Below, one piece after another: positions 15,543 through 24,356 of a DNA stretch of 50,331 nt. The notes beneath the pieces were generated by a model, which saw only the letters and a list, made by a program, of their open reading frames with translations, ran no database searches and was not told the origin of the DNA. The position numbers and the translations under genes are program-made. Position 1 is the first letter of the stretch. Each line of letters starts with the position of its first letter. This DNA comes from Mycobacterium asiaticum (GTDB lineage Bacteria > Actinomycetota > Actinomycetes > Mycobacteriales > Mycobacteriaceae), in assembly GCF_001668675.1 (NCBI RefSeq), contig NZ_LZKQ01000251.1, forward strand, positions 1-50,331, written 5' to 3'.

Positions 15543-17864
15543 CCAAAGACGACCCGCTCTCAGCCCGGCCGGCTGAGCAGCCGATTCTGGCGGCTGCTCG
15601 GGGCCACCACCGAAAAGAACCGCAGCCGCTCGATGGCCGACGTGACCGCGGCCGAGGAGTACGACAAGGAAGCCGCCGACCTCAGCGATGAAAAGCTGCG
15701 CAAGGCGTCCAAGCTACTGAACCTCGACGACCTGGCGGACTCCGCCGACATTCCGCAGTTCCTGGCGATCGCCCGGGAAGCCGCCGAGCGGGCGACCGGG
15801 CTGCGCCCGTTCGACGTGCAGTTGCTGGGGGCGTTGCGCATGCTCGCCGGCGACGTGATCGAGATGGCCACCGGTGAGGGCAAGACGCTAGCCGGGGCGA
15901 TTGCCGCCGCCGGCTACGCGCTGGCCGGCCGGCACGTCCACGTCGTGACCATCAACGACTACCTGGCCCGCCGCGACGCGGAATGGATGGGGCCGCTACT
16001 CGAGGCGATGGGACTGACGGTCGGCTGGATCACCGCCGAATCGACCAGGGATGACCGCAAAGCGGCTTACGACTGCGACGTCACCTACGCATCGGTCAAC
16101 GAGATCGGGTTCGACGTGTTGCGCGACCAGCTGGTCACCGACGTCGAGGACCTGGTCTCACCCAACCCGGACGTCGCACTGATCGACGAGGCCGATTCGG
16201 TGCTGGTCGACGAGGCACTGGTGCCGCTGGTCCTGGCCGGCACCACCCACCGCGAGACGCCGCGGCTGGAAATCATCAAGCTGGTCGGCAACCTGACCGC
16301 CGAAAGGGATTACGACACCGACGCCGACAGCCGCAATGTGCACCTGACCGAGGCGGGCGCGCGCAAGGTGGAAAAGGCGCTCGGCGGCATCGACCTCTAC
16401 TCCGAAGAGCACGTCGGCACCACGCTGACCGAGGTCAACGTCGCTTTGCACGCGCACGTGCTGCTGCAGCGCGACGTGCACTACATCGTCCGGGACGACG
16501 CGGTGCACCTGATCAACTCTTCGCGCGGACGCATCGCGCAGCTGCAGCGTTGGCCCGACGGTTTGCAGGCGGCCGTGGAAGCCAAGGAGGGCATCGAGAC
16601 CACCGAGACCGGTGAGGTGCTCGACACCATCACGGTGCAGGCTCTGATAAACCGCTACTCCACGGTATGCGGCATGACCGGCACGGCGCTGGCCGCCGGC
16701 GAACAGCTGCGCCAGTTCTACAAGCTGGGGGTGTCGCCCATCCCGCCGAACACCCCCAACATCCGGGAAGACGAGCCCGACCGGGTGTACATCACCGCGG
16801 CCGCCAAGAACGACGCGATCGTCGACCACATCGCCGAGGTGCACGAGACCGGACAGCCGGTGCTCGTCGGTACCCGCGACGTCGCGGAATCCGAGGACCT
16901 GCACGAGCGACTGGTACGGCGCAACGTTCCGGCGGTGCTGCTGAACGCGAAGAACGATGCGGAAGAGGCGCAGGTGATCGCCGAGGCCGGCACCTACGGA
17001 TCGGTCACGGTGTCGACGCAGATGGCCGGGCGCGGCACCGACATCCGGCTCGGCGGTTCCGACGAGTCCGACCACGACCGGGTCGCCGAACTGGGCGGCC
17101 TGCACGTCGTCGGCACCGGTCGGCACAACACCGAGCGGCTGGACAATCAGCTGCGCGGCCGGGCCGGACGTCAGGGCGACCCGGGGTCCTCGGTGTTCTT
17201 CTCGAGTTGGGAAGACGAGGTGGTGGCGGCCAACCTGGACACCAACAAGCTGCCCACAGAAACCGACGAGGACGGCCGGATCCTGAGTCCGAAGGCCAGC
17301 GGCCTGCTCGACCATGCGCAGCGGGTCGCGGAGGGCCGGCTGCTGGATGTGCACGCCAACACCTGGCGCTACAACCAGCTGATCGCCCAGCAGCGCGCGA
17401 TCATCGTGGATCGGCGAAACACGTTGCTGCGCACCCCGACCGCCCGCGAAGAGCTCGAGGACCTTGCGCCGAAGCGGTACAAGGAGTTGGCCGAGGACGT
17501 CAGCGAGGAGCGGCTGGAAAAGATCTGCCGGCTGATCATGCTGTACCACCTGGACCGGGGCTGGGCCGATCACCTGGCCTATCTGGCCGACATCCGCGAG
17601 AGCATCCACTTGCGGGCGTTGGGCCGGCAGAACCCGCTGGACGAATTCCACCGGATGGCGGTGGACGCGTTCGCCTCGCTCGCCGCCGACGCGATCGAAG
17701 CCGCTCAGCAGACCTTCGAGACGGCGAACATCCTCGAGGACGAGCCGGGGCTGGATCTGTCCAAGCTGGCACGGCCGACATCGACGTGGACCTACATGGT
17801 CAATGACAATCCGCTGTCCGACGACACGCTGTCCACGCTGAGCCTGCCCGGCGTCTTCCGCTGA
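15540..17864 (+). CDS. secA2: Accessory Sec ATPase SecA2
   Basis: This 774-residue SecA-family motor is of the accessory SecA2 type, shorter than SecA1 and without the C-terminal zinc-binding linker. Walker A is TGEGKT at 111-116 and the DEAD-type Walker B is [13 protein letters not shown]. The preprotein-binding domain, helicase domain 2 ([17 protein letters not shown] and [15 protein letters not shown]) and helical scaffold follow in order. It exports a subset of proteins through SecYEG and is needed for growth in macrophages in M. tuberculosis (Rv1821). I chose GTG 15540 because homology begins there and a leaderless -10 precedes it. It lies downstream of ilvG and a hairpin, and upstream of the pgsA2 cluster. 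Confidence 0.95.
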   Translation: MPKTTRSQPGRLSSRFWRLLGATTEKNRSRSMADVTAAEEYDKEAADLSDEKLRKASKLLNLDDLADSADIPQFLAIAREAAERATGLRPFDVQLLGALRMLAGDVIEMATGEGKTLAGAIAAAGYALAGRHVHVVTINDYLARRDAEWMGPLLEAMGLTVGWITAESTRDDRKAAYDCDVTYASVNEIGFDVLRDQLVTDVEDLVSPNPDVALIDEADSVLVDEALVPLVLAGTTHRETPRLEIIKLVGNLTAERDYDTDADSRNVHLTEAGARKVEKALGGIDLYSEEHVGTTLTEVNVALHAHVLLQRDVHYIVRDDAVHLINSSRGRIAQLQRWPDGLQAAVEAKEGIETTETGEVLDTITVQALINRYSTVCGMTGTALAAGEQLRQFYKLGVSPIPPNTPNIREDEPDRVYITAAAKNDAIVDHIAEVHETGQPVLVGTRDVAESEDLHERLVRRNVPAVLLNAKNDAEEAQVIAEAGTYGSVTVSTQMAGRGTDIRLGGSDESDHDRVAELGGLHVVGTGRHNTERLDNQLRGRAGRQGDPGSSVFFSSWEDEVVAANLDTNKLPTETDEDGRILSPKASGLLDHAQRVAEGRLLDVHANTWRYNQLIAQQRAIIVDRRNTLLRTPTAREELEDLAPKRYKELAEDVSEERLEKICRLIMLYHLDRGWADHLAYLADIRESIHLRALGRQNPLDEFHRMAVDAFASLAADAIEAAQQTFETANILEDEPGLDLSKLARPTSTWTYMVNDNPLSDDTLSTLSLPGVFR

Positions 17865-17866
17865 CG

Positions 17867-17961
17867 CCTCGGTCCGCCGTGCGGACCGCATCGTCACCGG
17901 GCTCCACCTGATTGCCCGGCTCCTCCTCGGTCCGCCGTGCGGACCGCATCGTCACCGGGCT
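17867..17961 (+). repeat. Duplicated 37-bp hairpin repeat after secA2 (terminator-like)
   Basis: The 37-base segment 17867-17903 is repeated exactly at 17925-17961. Each copy contains an 8-bp stem with a 3-base loop, CGGTCCGC-CGT-GCGGACCG. The first copy begins 3 bases after the secA2 stop, so it may act as a T-less terminator. The second copy ends at the -10 of pgsA2. Copy number two suggests a local tandem duplication of 58 bp. Confidence 0.8.
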
Positions 17962-17974
17962 AAGGTCACGGCTC

Positions 17975-18595
17975 ATGGAGCGAGTGCTCGCCCAGGATCG
18001 GGTGCTGACAGTGCCCAATGTGCTGAGTGTCCTCCGGCTGGCACTCATCCCGGTTTTCGTCTACCTGATGCTCGGCACCCACGCCTATGGCTGGGCCGTC
18101 GCGATCCTGATGTTCAGCGGCGTCTCGGACTGGGCGGACGGCAAGATCGCCCGACTACTCGACCAGTCGTCACGGCTGGGCATGCTGCTCGACCCGGCAG
18201 TCGATCGGCTCTACATGATCACCGTGCCGATCGTGTTCGCAATCAGTGGGATCGCCCCCTGGTGGTTCGTGCTGATGCTGCTGGCCCGCGACGCGATCCT
18301 GGCCGGGACGCTGCCCTTGCTGTGGAGCCGCGGCCTGTCGGCGCTGCCGGTGTCCTACGTCGGCAAGGCGGCGACCTTCGCCCTGATGTCCGGCTTCCCG
18401 CTGGTTCTGCTGGGCCGGTGGGACGCATTGTGGAGCCGCGTGGTGGGAGCCTGCGGGTGGGCGTTTCTGGGCTGGGGCCTGTACATGTACCTGTGGGCCT
18501 TCGCGCTCTACCTGGTGCAGATGGTCCTGGTGATGCGCCAACTGCCCAAGGTCAACCGGAAGTCCTCGCCCCCGAAGGCGGGGGGCCATGGCTGA
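17975..18595 (+). CDS. pgsA2: CDP-alcohol phosphatidyltransferase (PgsA2)
   Basis: This 206-residue membrane enzyme transfers a phosphatidyl group from CDP-diacylglycerol to an alcohol acceptor. The CDP-alcohol phosphotransferase signature is present as [28 protein letters not shown] (pattern DG-x2-AR-x8-G-x3-D-x3-D), with several transmembrane helices around it. By homology to Rv1822 it is annotated as a phosphatidylglycerophosphate or related synthase; the acceptor alcohol is not certain. The start is ATG 17975 ([11 protein letters not shown]), with TAAGGT at 17961-17966 eight bases before it. It overlaps the downstream DUF881 gene by 8 bp. Confidence 0.9.
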   Translation: MERVLAQDRVLTVPNVLSVLRLALIPVFVYLMLGTHAYGWAVAILMFSGVSDWADGKIARLLDQSSRLGMLLDPAVDRLYMITVPIVFAISGIAPWWFVLMLLARDAILAGTLPLLWSRGLSALPVSYVGKAATFALMSGFPLVLLGRWDALWSRVVGACGWAFLGWGLYMYLWAFALYLVQMVLVMRQLPKVNRKSSPPKAGGHG

Positions 18596-19511
18596 CCGGG
18601 ACCACCTGCTCGGCGGGTACGACCCCAACGCCGGTTACCGCGCCCATGCCCCGCGGCCGCAACACATTCCGGTGCCGTCGTTGCTGCGCGCCCTGCTGTC
18701 CGAGCATCTCGACCCCGGCTACGCCGCGGCGGCCGCCGAACGGGAGCGCCGGACGGAACCAGAAACCGCCCGGACCCGCGCCTTCGGGTGGATGTGGCAG
18801 GCGCTGGCGGCGGCCCTGGTGGCCACCGTGTTCGCCGCCGCCGTCGCGCAGGCCCGCTCGGTCGCGCCGGGGGTGCGGACCGCACAGCAGGTCCTGGCGA
18901 CCAACGTCCGTTCAACGCAGTCCGCGGCCGGTCGGCTGGCCAAGCAGCGCAGCGCGCTGGCGGCCAGGGTCGACGAAGTGCAGCGCGTCGCGCTGGCCGA
19001 CGATGCCGAGGGGCAGCGACTGCTGAGCCAACTCGACGCGCTCAGCCTGGCCGCGGCCAGCACCGCGGTGACGGGCCCGGGTCTGACCGTCACTGTGACC
19101 GACCCGGGTGCCAGCCCGAATCTCTCCGACGCGTCCAAGCAGCGGGTGAACGGCAGCCGGCAGATCATCCTGGACCGCGACCTGCAACTCGTCGTCAATT
19201 CCCTGTGGGCCAGTGGGGCGGAGGCCATTTCGGTGGACGGCGCTCGCATCGGCCCCAACGTCACCATTCGGCAGGCCGGCGGCGCCATCCTGGTCGACAA
19301 CAACCCGACCACGAGCCCGTACGTCATCCTCGCGATTGGTCCCGCGCAGACAATGCGGGATAGCTTCGAGCGGAGTCCCGGGTTGCGGCGGCTGCGACTG
19401 CTGGAGGTGTCCTACAGCGTCGGCGTCAGCGTCAACGTCGGCGAAAAGCTGGCGCTGCCCGCCGGATCAACCCGGGAGGTCAAGTTCGCCAACGAGATTG
19501 GGCCCAAGTGA
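18588..19511 (+). CDS. DUF881 family membrane-anchored protein (Rv1823-like)
   Basis: This 307-residue protein has one transmembrane helix (about residues 67-88, [20 protein letters not shown]) after a cytoplasmic N-terminus rich in Arg and Pro. A coiled-coil-like stretch and the extracellular DUF881 domain follow, with [31 protein letters not shown] and [13 protein letters not shown]881 proteins occur beside DUF1290 proteins near division or lipid genes in Gram-positives; their function is not established. It overlaps pgsA2 by 8 bp and is one base from the next gene. It belongs to the run pgsA2-DUF881-DUF1290-DUF881. Confidence 0.87.
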   Translation: MADRDHLLGGYDPNAGYRAHAPRPQHIPVPSLLRALLSEHLDPGYAAAAAERERRTEPETARTRAFGWMWQALAAALVATVFAAAVAQARSVAPGVRTAQQVLATNVRSTQSAAGRLAKQRSALAARVDEVQRVALADDAEGQRLLSQLDALSLAAASTAVTGPGLTVTVTDPGASPNLSDASKQRVNGSRQIILDRDLQLVVNSLWASGAEAISVDGARIGPNVTIRQAGGAILVDNNPTTSPYVILAIGPAQTMRDSFERSPGLRRLRLLEVSYSVGVSVNVGEKLALPAGSTREVKFANEIGPK

Positions 19512-19512
19512 C

Positions 19513-19845
19513 ATGATTGGAATCGCGGCGCTTGTCATCGGCATCGTGCTGGGATTGATTTTTCACCCCAGCGTCCCGGAGGCGATCCAGCCGTATCTGC
19601 CGATCGCGGTGGTCGCGGCGCTCGACGCGGTGTTCGGCGGTCTGCGGGCCTACCTGGAGCGCATCTTCGACCCCAAGGTGTTTGTGGTCTCCTTCGTGTT
19701 CAACGTCTTGGTGGCCGCACTGATCGTCTACGTCGGCGACCAACTGGGCGTCGGCACCCAGTTGTCCACCGCGATCATCGTCGTACTGGGAATCCGGATC
19801 TTCGGCAACGCGGCCGCGCTGCGGCGCCGGCTGTTCGGAGCGTGA
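19513..19845 (+). CDS. DUF1290 small basic membrane protein (Rv1824-like)
   Basis: This 110-residue protein has three hydrophobic helices: residues 1-18 (MIGIAALVIGIVLGLIFHP), about 30-45, and 60-100. The loop GGLRAYLERIFDPKVFVVSFVFN is typical of the small-basic-protein (Sbp) family. The start is ATG 19513, one base after the stop of the DUF881 gene. The next gene starts 3 bp after its stop. Sandwiched between two DUF881 genes, it probably forms a membrane complex with them. No enzymatic motif is present. Confidence 0.85.
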   Translation: MIGIAALVIGIVLGLIFHPSVPEAIQPYLPIAVVAALDAVFGGLRAYLERIFDPKVFVVSFVFNVLVAALIVYVGDQLGVGTQLSTAIIVVLGIRIFGNAAALRRRLFGA

Positions 19846-19848
19846 CCC

Positions 19849-20634
19849 GTGAGCCAGGAGCCACCGAACCCCGCCCGGCACGGCCGGCACGAACTGCCGC
19901 CGGACCGCTCGCAGCCCAAGATCGAAGCCGCGGCCGGACGCGGCCGGTCCCGGTTGGCGTTCGGGACCCTGGCCGTGCTGTTGTGCCTGGTGCTCGGGGT
20001 CGCGATCGTCACCCAGGTCCGCCAGAACGATTCCGGCGACTCCCTGGAGACCGCCCGCCCTGCCGACCTGCTGGTGCTGTTGGACTCGTTGCGGCAACGA
20101 GAAGCGACGCTCAGCACCGAGGTGGCCGACCTGCAGAACACCCTCAATACGTTGCAGGCCTCGGGCAATACCGACCAGGCCGCCATTGAGAACGCGCAAG
20201 CCAGGCTCGCGGCGCTGTCCATCCTGGTCGGCGCGGTCGGAGCCAGCGGTCCGGGCGTCACGGTGAAAATCGACGACCCGGGGCCGGGGATCTCGGCGGA
20301 GGTGATGCTCGACGTGATCAACGAGCTGCGCGCGGCCGGCGCCGAGGCCATCCAGATCAACGACGCACACCAGTCGGTGCGGGTCGGGGTCGACACCTGG
20401 GTCACCGGTTCGGCGGGTTCCCTGACCATCGACACAAAGGGGTTCTCGCCGCCGTATTCGATTCTGGCCATTGGGGATCCGCCCACCCTGGCGGCGGCCA
20501 TGAATATTCCGGGCGGGGCGGACGACAGCGTCAAACGGGTCGGCGGACGGATGTCGGTGCAGCAGGCCGATCGAGTCGAGGTGACCACCTTGCGACAACC
20601 AAAACCGCACCAATACGCTCAGCCCGGCAAGTGA
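19849..20634 (+). CDS. DUF881 family membrane-anchored protein (Rv1825-like)
   Basis: This 261-residue protein is a second DUF881 member. It has a charged cytoplasmic N-terminus, one transmembrane helix at about residues 36-54 ([19 protein letters not shown]), a predicted coiled coil at about 75-125 ([19 protein letters not shown] and onward) and a DUF881 domain with [27 protein letters not shown] and [12 protein letters not shown]. It starts with GTG 19849. It has the same architecture as the protein encoded 300 bp upstream, implying an old duplication. It is the last gene of the tight cluster. Confidence 0.87.
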   Translation: MSQEPPNPARHGRHELPPDRSQPKIEAAAGRGRSRLAFGTLAVLLCLVLGVAIVTQVRQNDSGDSLETARPADLLVLLDSLRQREATLSTEVADLQNTLNTLQASGNTDQAAIENAQARLAALSILVGAVGASGPGVTVKIDDPGPGISAEVMLDVINELRAAGAEAIQINDAHQSVRVGVDTWVTGSAGSLTIDTKGFSPPYSILAIGDPPTLAAAMNIPGGADDSVKRVGGRMSVQQADRVEVTTLRQPKPHQYAQPGK

Positions 20635-20668
20635 ACCACCCAGCGAAACCGACCAGAACAGGATCACC

Positions 20669-21073
20669 GTGAGCGATATCCCGTCCGATCTGCACTACAC
20701 CGCCGAACACGAGTGGGTTCGCCGCAGCGCAGAAGACACCGTGCGGGTCGGAATCACCGATTTCGCGCAGTCGGCCCTCGGTGACGTCGTGTTCGTGCAA
20801 TTGCCCGACGTGGGCACCGAGCTCTCGGCCGGCGAGTCGTTCGGCGAGGTGGAGTCGACGAAATCGGTGTCGGATCTGTACGCCCCGGTATCGGGCAAAG
20901 TGTCTGCGGTGAACGGCGATCTGGACGGCAGTCCCCAATTGCTGAACTCCGATCCCTACGGCGCCGGCTGGCTGCTGGAAATCCAGGTCGACGGCTCCGA
21001 GGTCAGCGCACTGGACTCGGCGATCGCCGGACTTCTCGACGCCGAGGCCTACCGCGGCACATTGACCGAATGA
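20669..21073 (+). CDS. gcvH: Glycine cleavage system H protein
   Basis: This 134-residue lipoyl carrier protein shuttles the aminomethyl group between the P and T proteins of glycine cleavage. The lipoylated Lys65 is in the hallmark [15 protein letters not shown]. The N-terminal [29 protein letters not shown] and C-terminal GWLLEIQ segments are canonical. It starts with GTG at 20669, preceded by AGGATCACC. The P protein gene gcvB lies 3.3 kb downstream. No gcvT is in this window. Confidence 0.96.
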   Translation: MSDIPSDLHYTAEHEWVRRSAEDTVRVGITDFAQSALGDVVFVQLPDVGTELSAGESFGEVESTKSVSDLYAPVSGKVSAVNGDLDGSPQLLNSDPYGAGWLLEIQVDGSEVSALDSAIAGLLDAEAYRGTLTE

Positions 21074-21327
21074 CGATTGCTAAGGTCCCGAAAGCGTTTC
21101 GGAACAGAACGCACCGCAGCGTGGGGGATCTAGAAGAAGCCGGGGTGTGGGGCTTACGATCCTGGGCAGTGGTCGGCTCATTCCGGACCGGGACGCGGTA
21201 CGGTCGAGATATCAAATACTTGACGCGTTAGACAGCAGTAAAAGGCAGTACAGACGGTAAATCCGAGGAGAAAGCCGGCCGACCGGTCCGGTCAGACAAC
21301 GCCACAGCGGCCAGTGAGGAGCAGCGG
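21074..21327 (+). other. Intergenic region and leader upstream of garA
   Basis: This is 254 bp with no convincing gene. It holds a small hairpin (CCGAAA-GCG-TTTCGG at 21088-21102) just after gcvH. It also holds several possible -10 hexamers, including TAAGGT at 21081 and TACGGT near 21193, and an AT-richer patch around 21210-21265 with a TTGACG -35-like element. garA is therefore likely expressed from its own promoter(s) with a leader ending in GAGGAGCAGCGG before the GTG. Confidence 0.45.
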
Positions 21328-21795
21328 GTGACGGACAAGGACGACGACCAGAACGAAGTCACTGTGGAGACGACCTCAGTCTTCCGCGCCGACTTCCTCA
21401 ACGAACTGGACGCGCCCGCTCAGGCGGGTCCCGAGAGCTCGGTATCCGGGGTGGAAGGCCTCCCGGCCGGTTCGGCGTTGCTGGTCGTCAAACGCGGGCC
21501 CAACGCCGGTTCTCGCTTCCTGCTGGACCAGGCCATCACGTCGGCCGGTCGGCACCCCGACAGCGACATCTTCCTCGACGACGTCACCGTGAGTCGCCGG
21601 CACGCTGAATTCCGTTTGGAAAGCGGCGAGTTCAACGTTGTCGACGTCGGCAGCCTGAACGGCACGTACGTCAACCGCGAGCCGGTGGACTCGGCGGTGC
21701 TGTCCAACGGTGACGAGGTCCAGATCGGCAAGTTCCGCCTGGTCTTTTTGACCGGGCCCAAGGGCGACGACGACGGGGGATCCGGGGGCCAGTGA
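21328..21795 (+). CDS. garA: FHA-domain glycogen accumulation regulator GarA
   Basis: This 155-residue phospho-switch protein (Rv1827) has the N-terminal EVTVETTS motif. The two adjacent Thr (15 and 16 here) are the sites phosphorylated by PknB and PknG in M. tuberculosis (T22/T21). The FHA domain spans about 50-142: [10 protein letters not shown] at 73-82, SRRH at 89-92 and GSLNGTYVN at 108-116. Unphosphorylated GarA inhibits alpha-ketoglutarate decarboxylase and NAD-glutamate dehydrogenase and activates glutamate synthase; phosphorylation closes the FHA on its own tail. It starts with GTG. Its stop overlaps the GTG of the MerR gene. Confidence 0.97.
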   Translation: MTDKDDDQNEVTVETTSVFRADFLNELDAPAQAGPESSVSGVEGLPAGSALLVVKRGPNAGSRFLLDQAITSAGRHPDSDIFLDDVTVSRRHAEFRLESGEFNVVDVGSLNGTYVNREPVDSAVLSNGDEVQIGKFRLVFLTGPKGDDDGGSGGQ

Positions 21796-22532
21796 CCGCA
21801 CCCGATAGTCCCGGCCTGGCGGGGATGTCGATCGGGGCGGTACTGGATCTGCTGCGACCGGACTTTCCCGACGTCACCATCTCCAAGATCCGCTTCCTGG
21901 AGGCGGAGGGGCTGGTCACGCCGCAACGTGCGGCGTCGGGCTATCGGAGGTTCACCGCGTACGACTGTGCGCGGCTGCGTTTCATTCTGACCGCTCAGCG
22001 CGATCATTATCTGCCGCTGAAGGTGATCCGGGCACAGTTGGACGCCCACCCGGACGGCGAGCTGCCGGCCATCGGATCGCCTTACGGTGTACCGCGATTG
22101 GTGTCGGTGGACGGCGCCGGAGCCGAGCCCGCCGCCGACCCGGGCGCGGTGGCACCCACCCAGGTCCGGCTCAGCCGCGAAGACCTGCTGGACCGCTCGG
22201 GCGTGGACGACGCGCTGCTGACCGCTCTGGTCAAGGCGGGCGTGATCACCACCGGGCCGGGCGGTTTCTTCGACGAACACGCGGTGGTGATCCTCCAATG
22301 TGCGCGGGCGCTGGCCGATTACGGCGTCGAACCGCGGCATTTGCGAGCTTTTCGTTCCGCGGCCGATCGCCAGTCGGACCTGATTGCCCAGATCGCCGGG
22401 CCGCTGGTCAAGGCGGATAAGGCCGGTGCGCGCGATCGGGCTGACGATTTGGCCCGCGAGGTCGCGGCACTGGCAATTACTTTGCACACCTCGCTGATCA
22501 AGTCCGCCGTTCGCGACGTTCTGCACCGCTGA
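21792..22532 (+). CDS. MerR-family transcriptional regulator (Rv1828-like)
   Basis: This 246-residue protein has an N-terminal winged helix of the MerR type ([20 protein letters not shown], then [20 protein letters not shown], then [14 protein letters not shown]). A linker and a C-terminal effector domain of about 150 residues follow. The C-terminus lacks the Cys ligands of metal-sensing MerR proteins, so the inducer is not a metal by that criterion. It corresponds to Rv1828. It overlaps garA by 4 bp (GTGA), so it is co-translated with it. It has a paralog two genes downstream (resR). Confidence 0.9.
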   Translation: MTAPDSPGLAGMSIGAVLDLLRPDFPDVTISKIRFLEAEGLVTPQRAASGYRRFTAYDCARLRFILTAQRDHYLPLKVIRAQLDAHPDGELPAIGSPYGVPRLVSVDGAGAEPAADPGAVAPTQVRLSREDLLDRSGVDDALLTALVKAGVITTGPGGFFDEHAVVILQCARALADYGVEPRHLRAFRSAADRQSDLIAQIAGPLVKADKAGARDRADDLAREVAALAITLHTSLIKSAVRDVLHR

Positions 22533-22603
22533 GGACTAGACTTCGTTCGAAGCTGGTGTTCGGCGAAGTGAGTCAAAGCGGCACATGCGGAGGGCAGACA
22601 CAG

Positions 22604-23098
22604 ATGGGTGAAGTTCGTGTTGTCGGCATTCGCGTAGAGCAGCCGCAGAACCAGCCGGTGCTGCTGCTGCGCGAGGCCAACGGTGACCGCTACCTGCCGA
22701 TCTGGATCGGGCAGTCGGAGGCCGCCGCGATCGCGCTCGAGCAGCAAGGTGTCGAGCCGCCGCGGCCGTTGACCCATGACCTGATCAGGGATCTGATTGC
22801 CGCCCTTGGCCATTCACTCAAAGAGGTGCGCATCGTCGACCTGCAGGAAGGCACGTTCTACGCGGATCTGATCTTCGATCGCGACATCAAGGTGTCGGCC
22901 CGGCCGTCGGACTCGGTGGCGATCGCGCTTCGGGTGGGTGTGCCCATCTACGTCGAGGAGGCGGTGCTGGCCCAGGCCGGCCTGCTGATCCCGGACGAGG
23001 GCGATGAAGAGGCAAGCAGCGCGGTGCGTGAGGACGAGGTGGAGAAGTTCAAGGAGTTTCTTGACAGCGTCTCACCCGACGACTTCAAGGCCACCTAG
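22604..23098 (+). CDS. DUF151 bifunctional nuclease family protein (Rv1829-like)
   Basis: This 164-residue protein has the BFN/DUF151 domain (QPVLLLREANGDRYLPIWIG, then ALEQQGVEPPRPLTHDLI, then ARPSDSVAIALRVGVPIYV) and an acidic C-terminal tail. Plant members have RNase/DNase activity; the bacterial role is not settled. The start is ATG 22604, ten bases after GGAGGG. The longer frame from 22556 is less likely. It sits between two MerR genes, in a gene order conserved across mycobacteria. A -10-like TAGACT lies in the 71-bp gap upstream. Confidence 0.9.
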   Translation: MGEVRVVGIRVEQPQNQPVLLLREANGDRYLPIWIGQSEAAAIALEQQGVEPPRPLTHDLIRDLIAALGHSLKEVRIVDLQEGTFYADLIFDRDIKVSARPSDSVAIALRVGVPIYVEEAVLAQAGLLIPDEGDEEASSAVREDEVEKFKEFLDSVSPDDFKAT

Positions 23099-23099
23099 C

Positions 23100-23118
23100 C
23101 CGCGCGGTTGCCGCGCGG
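23100..23118 (+). terminator. Short GC hairpin after the DUF151 gene
   Basis: CCGCGCGG is repeated at 23100-23107 and 23111-23118 with TTG between. Because each copy is its own reverse complement, they form an 8-bp stem two bases after the stop codon. No T-run follows. It is a candidate T-less mycobacterial terminator. Confidence 0.45.
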
Positions 23119-23123
23119 TATCC

Positions 23124-23185
23124 CGCGAGCAGACGCTAAAGCACCCATTTTCGGCACGAAAAGGGTGCTTTAGCGTCTGCTCGCG
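23124..23185. repeat. Perfect 23-bp inverted repeat (intergenic hairpin)
   Basis: Bases 23124-23146 and 23163-23185 are exact reverse complements, beginning CGCGAGCAGACGC in the left arm. The loop is 16 bases and adds three further T-A pairs after one mismatch. It lies between the DUF151 gene and resR. The sequence style (GAGCAGACGC arms) resembles dispersed intergenic palindromes of mycobacteria; only one copy is evident in this window. Confidence 0.92.
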
Positions 23186-23301
23186 CCGGGACGGGACGTA
23201 CCCGCTCTAGGTAACAGATGCGTCTCATATCACACAACGGATTGTCGACACGCCTGGCGGATATCACCGCCACATCCCGAAGGCCGCCATACTTTGATGA
23301 C

Positions 23302-23349
23302 GAGTCGATGATCGACTCAGAGCACGACAGCCACCGAACAGCGTATGCT
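23302..23349 (+). promoter_or_regulatory. resR upstream palindrome and -10 element
   Basis: A clean dyad, GAGTCGA-TGA-TCGACTC, occupies 23302-23318. A -10-like TATGCT lies at 23344-23349, implying a leader of about 85 bases before GTG 23441. The dyad sits where a -35 or activator site would be and could bind a MerR-type dimer, possibly ResR itself. Confidence 0.45.
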
Positions 23350-23440
23350 CTCAAGCACTCGGGCCTGAGCTAACGTGGCTGTCGGGGGCAGCCAAATGCC
23401 GCAGCTACTGACAAAAGCGCTATCGGCGAGAGGAAGCACC

Positions 23441-24067
23441 GTGAGCGAACAGCCACGACAAGAACAGCTTGATCTTGCCGAACACGCGTCCGCCACCGGC
23501 GGTCAAAGCCCAGCGGCGGTCAGCGAACCCGTACAGCCGGGACTGTTCCCGGACGACTCGGTGCCCGACGAATTGGTGGGTTACCGCGGCCCCAGCGCCT
23601 GCCAGATCGCCGGCATCACCTACCGTCAGCTCGACTACTGGGCCCGTACCTCGCTGGTGGTGCCCTCCATTCGCAGCGCGGCCGGCTCCGGCAGCCAGCG
23701 GCTGTACTCGTTCAAGGACATCCTGGTTCTCAAGATCGTCAAGCGGCTGCTCGACACCGGAATCTCGCTGCACAACATCCGCGTCGCGGTCGACCATCTC
23801 CGCCAGCGCGGCGTGCAGGACCTGGCCAACATCACCCTGTTCTCCGACGGCACCAGCGTGTACGAATGCACCTCCGCCGAAGAGGTCGTCGACCTGCTGC
23901 AGGGCGGCCAGGGGGTGTTCGGCATCGCGGTGTCCGGGGCCATGCGGGAGCTGACCGGCGTCATCGCCGACTTCCCGGGCGAGCGCGCCGACGGCGGCGA
24001 GTCGATCGCGGCTCCCGAGGACGAGCTGGCCTCGCGTCGGAAGCACCGCGACCGCAAGATCGGCTGA
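23441..24067 (+). CDS. resR: MerR-family regulator ResR/McdR (Rv1830-like)
   Basis: This 208-residue MerR-type regulator has the DNA-binding domain [20 protein letters not shown], then [20 protein letters not shown] and [20 protein letters not shown]. The C-terminal part continues [35 protein letters not shown]. It matches Rv1830, reported as a cell-growth/division regulator recurrently mutated in clinical M. tuberculosis (resR, mcdR). The start is GTG 23441, with GAGAGGAA seven bases upstream. An upstream in-frame GTG at 23375 would add 22 residues. It is followed by the glycine riboswitch and gcvB. Confidence 0.9.
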   Translation: MSEQPRQEQLDLAEHASATGGQSPAAVSEPVQPGLFPDDSVPDELVGYRGPSACQIAGITYRQLDYWARTSLVVPSIRSAAGSGSQRLYSFKDILVLKIVKRLLDTGISLHNIRVAVDHLRQRGVQDLANITLFSDGTSVYECTSAEEVVDLLQGGQGVFGIAVSGAMRELTGVIADFPGERADGGESIAAPEDELASRRKHRDRKIG

Positions 24068-24081
24068 CCCCGGCGCCGGAG

Positions 24082-24087
24082 TAAACT
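24082..24087 (+). promoter_or_regulatory. -10 element of the gcvB riboswitch transcript
   Basis: TAAACT fits TANNNT. Transcription would start near 24094, about 15 bases before the first glycine aptamer, giving a gcvB leader of about 260 bases. Confidence 0.5.
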
Positions 24088-24107
24088 GGATCGCGCATCG
24101 CACTCGC

Positions 24108-24318
24108 GCGGGAGAGTTCTGTAGCTGCCAGCTACGGACGCCGAAGGAGCAATACCTCTCCGTCAACCTCTCAGGCACCCGGACCGCGCCGGACAACGAT
24201 GCCTCTGGAAAGTGGTGACGACCCAATGCGGTCGCCGCCCGCCGATGGGGAAAGGCGCCTTGGCGCGCCGAATCTCTCAGGCGCCTGACACGCAGGTGAG
24301 GACAGAGGGGGAGGACCG
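24108..24318 (+). ncRNA. Tandem glycine riboswitch upstream of gcvB
   Basis: Two consecutive glycine aptamers are recognisable by their conserved cores. Aptamer 1 has GGGAGAG near 24110, GCCGAAGGAGCAA near 24130 and AACCTCTCAGGCA near 24165. Aptamer 2 has GGAAAG near 24207, GCCGATGGGGAAAGGCG near 24241 and GAATCTCTCAGGCGC near 24270. A short linker joins them. A possible expression-platform hairpin, GAGGAC at 24311-24316 with GTCCTC at 24330-24335, follows. Glycine binding normally turns on glycine cleavage genes. H37Rv has the same element before gcvB, where a small CDS (Rv1831) was once annotated. Confidence 0.93.
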
Positions 24319-24356
24319 CTGATCCGCTAGTCCTCTGCCGCGTCAGGAGTTTCACC

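Noticed and set aside
13696..15546. Very long minus-strand open frame continuing upstream of bacA to 15546
   Set aside because: It runs antisense through ilvG, whose ThDP motifs are clear. The BacA homology starts at the TTG at 13695. The upstream translation is low-complexity shadow sequence typical of GC-rich DNA.
24108..24318. A small protein-coding gene in the gcvB leader, as once annotated in H37Rv (Rv1831)
   Set aside because: The sequence matches two glycine aptamers, and no supported start or conserved protein is seen.
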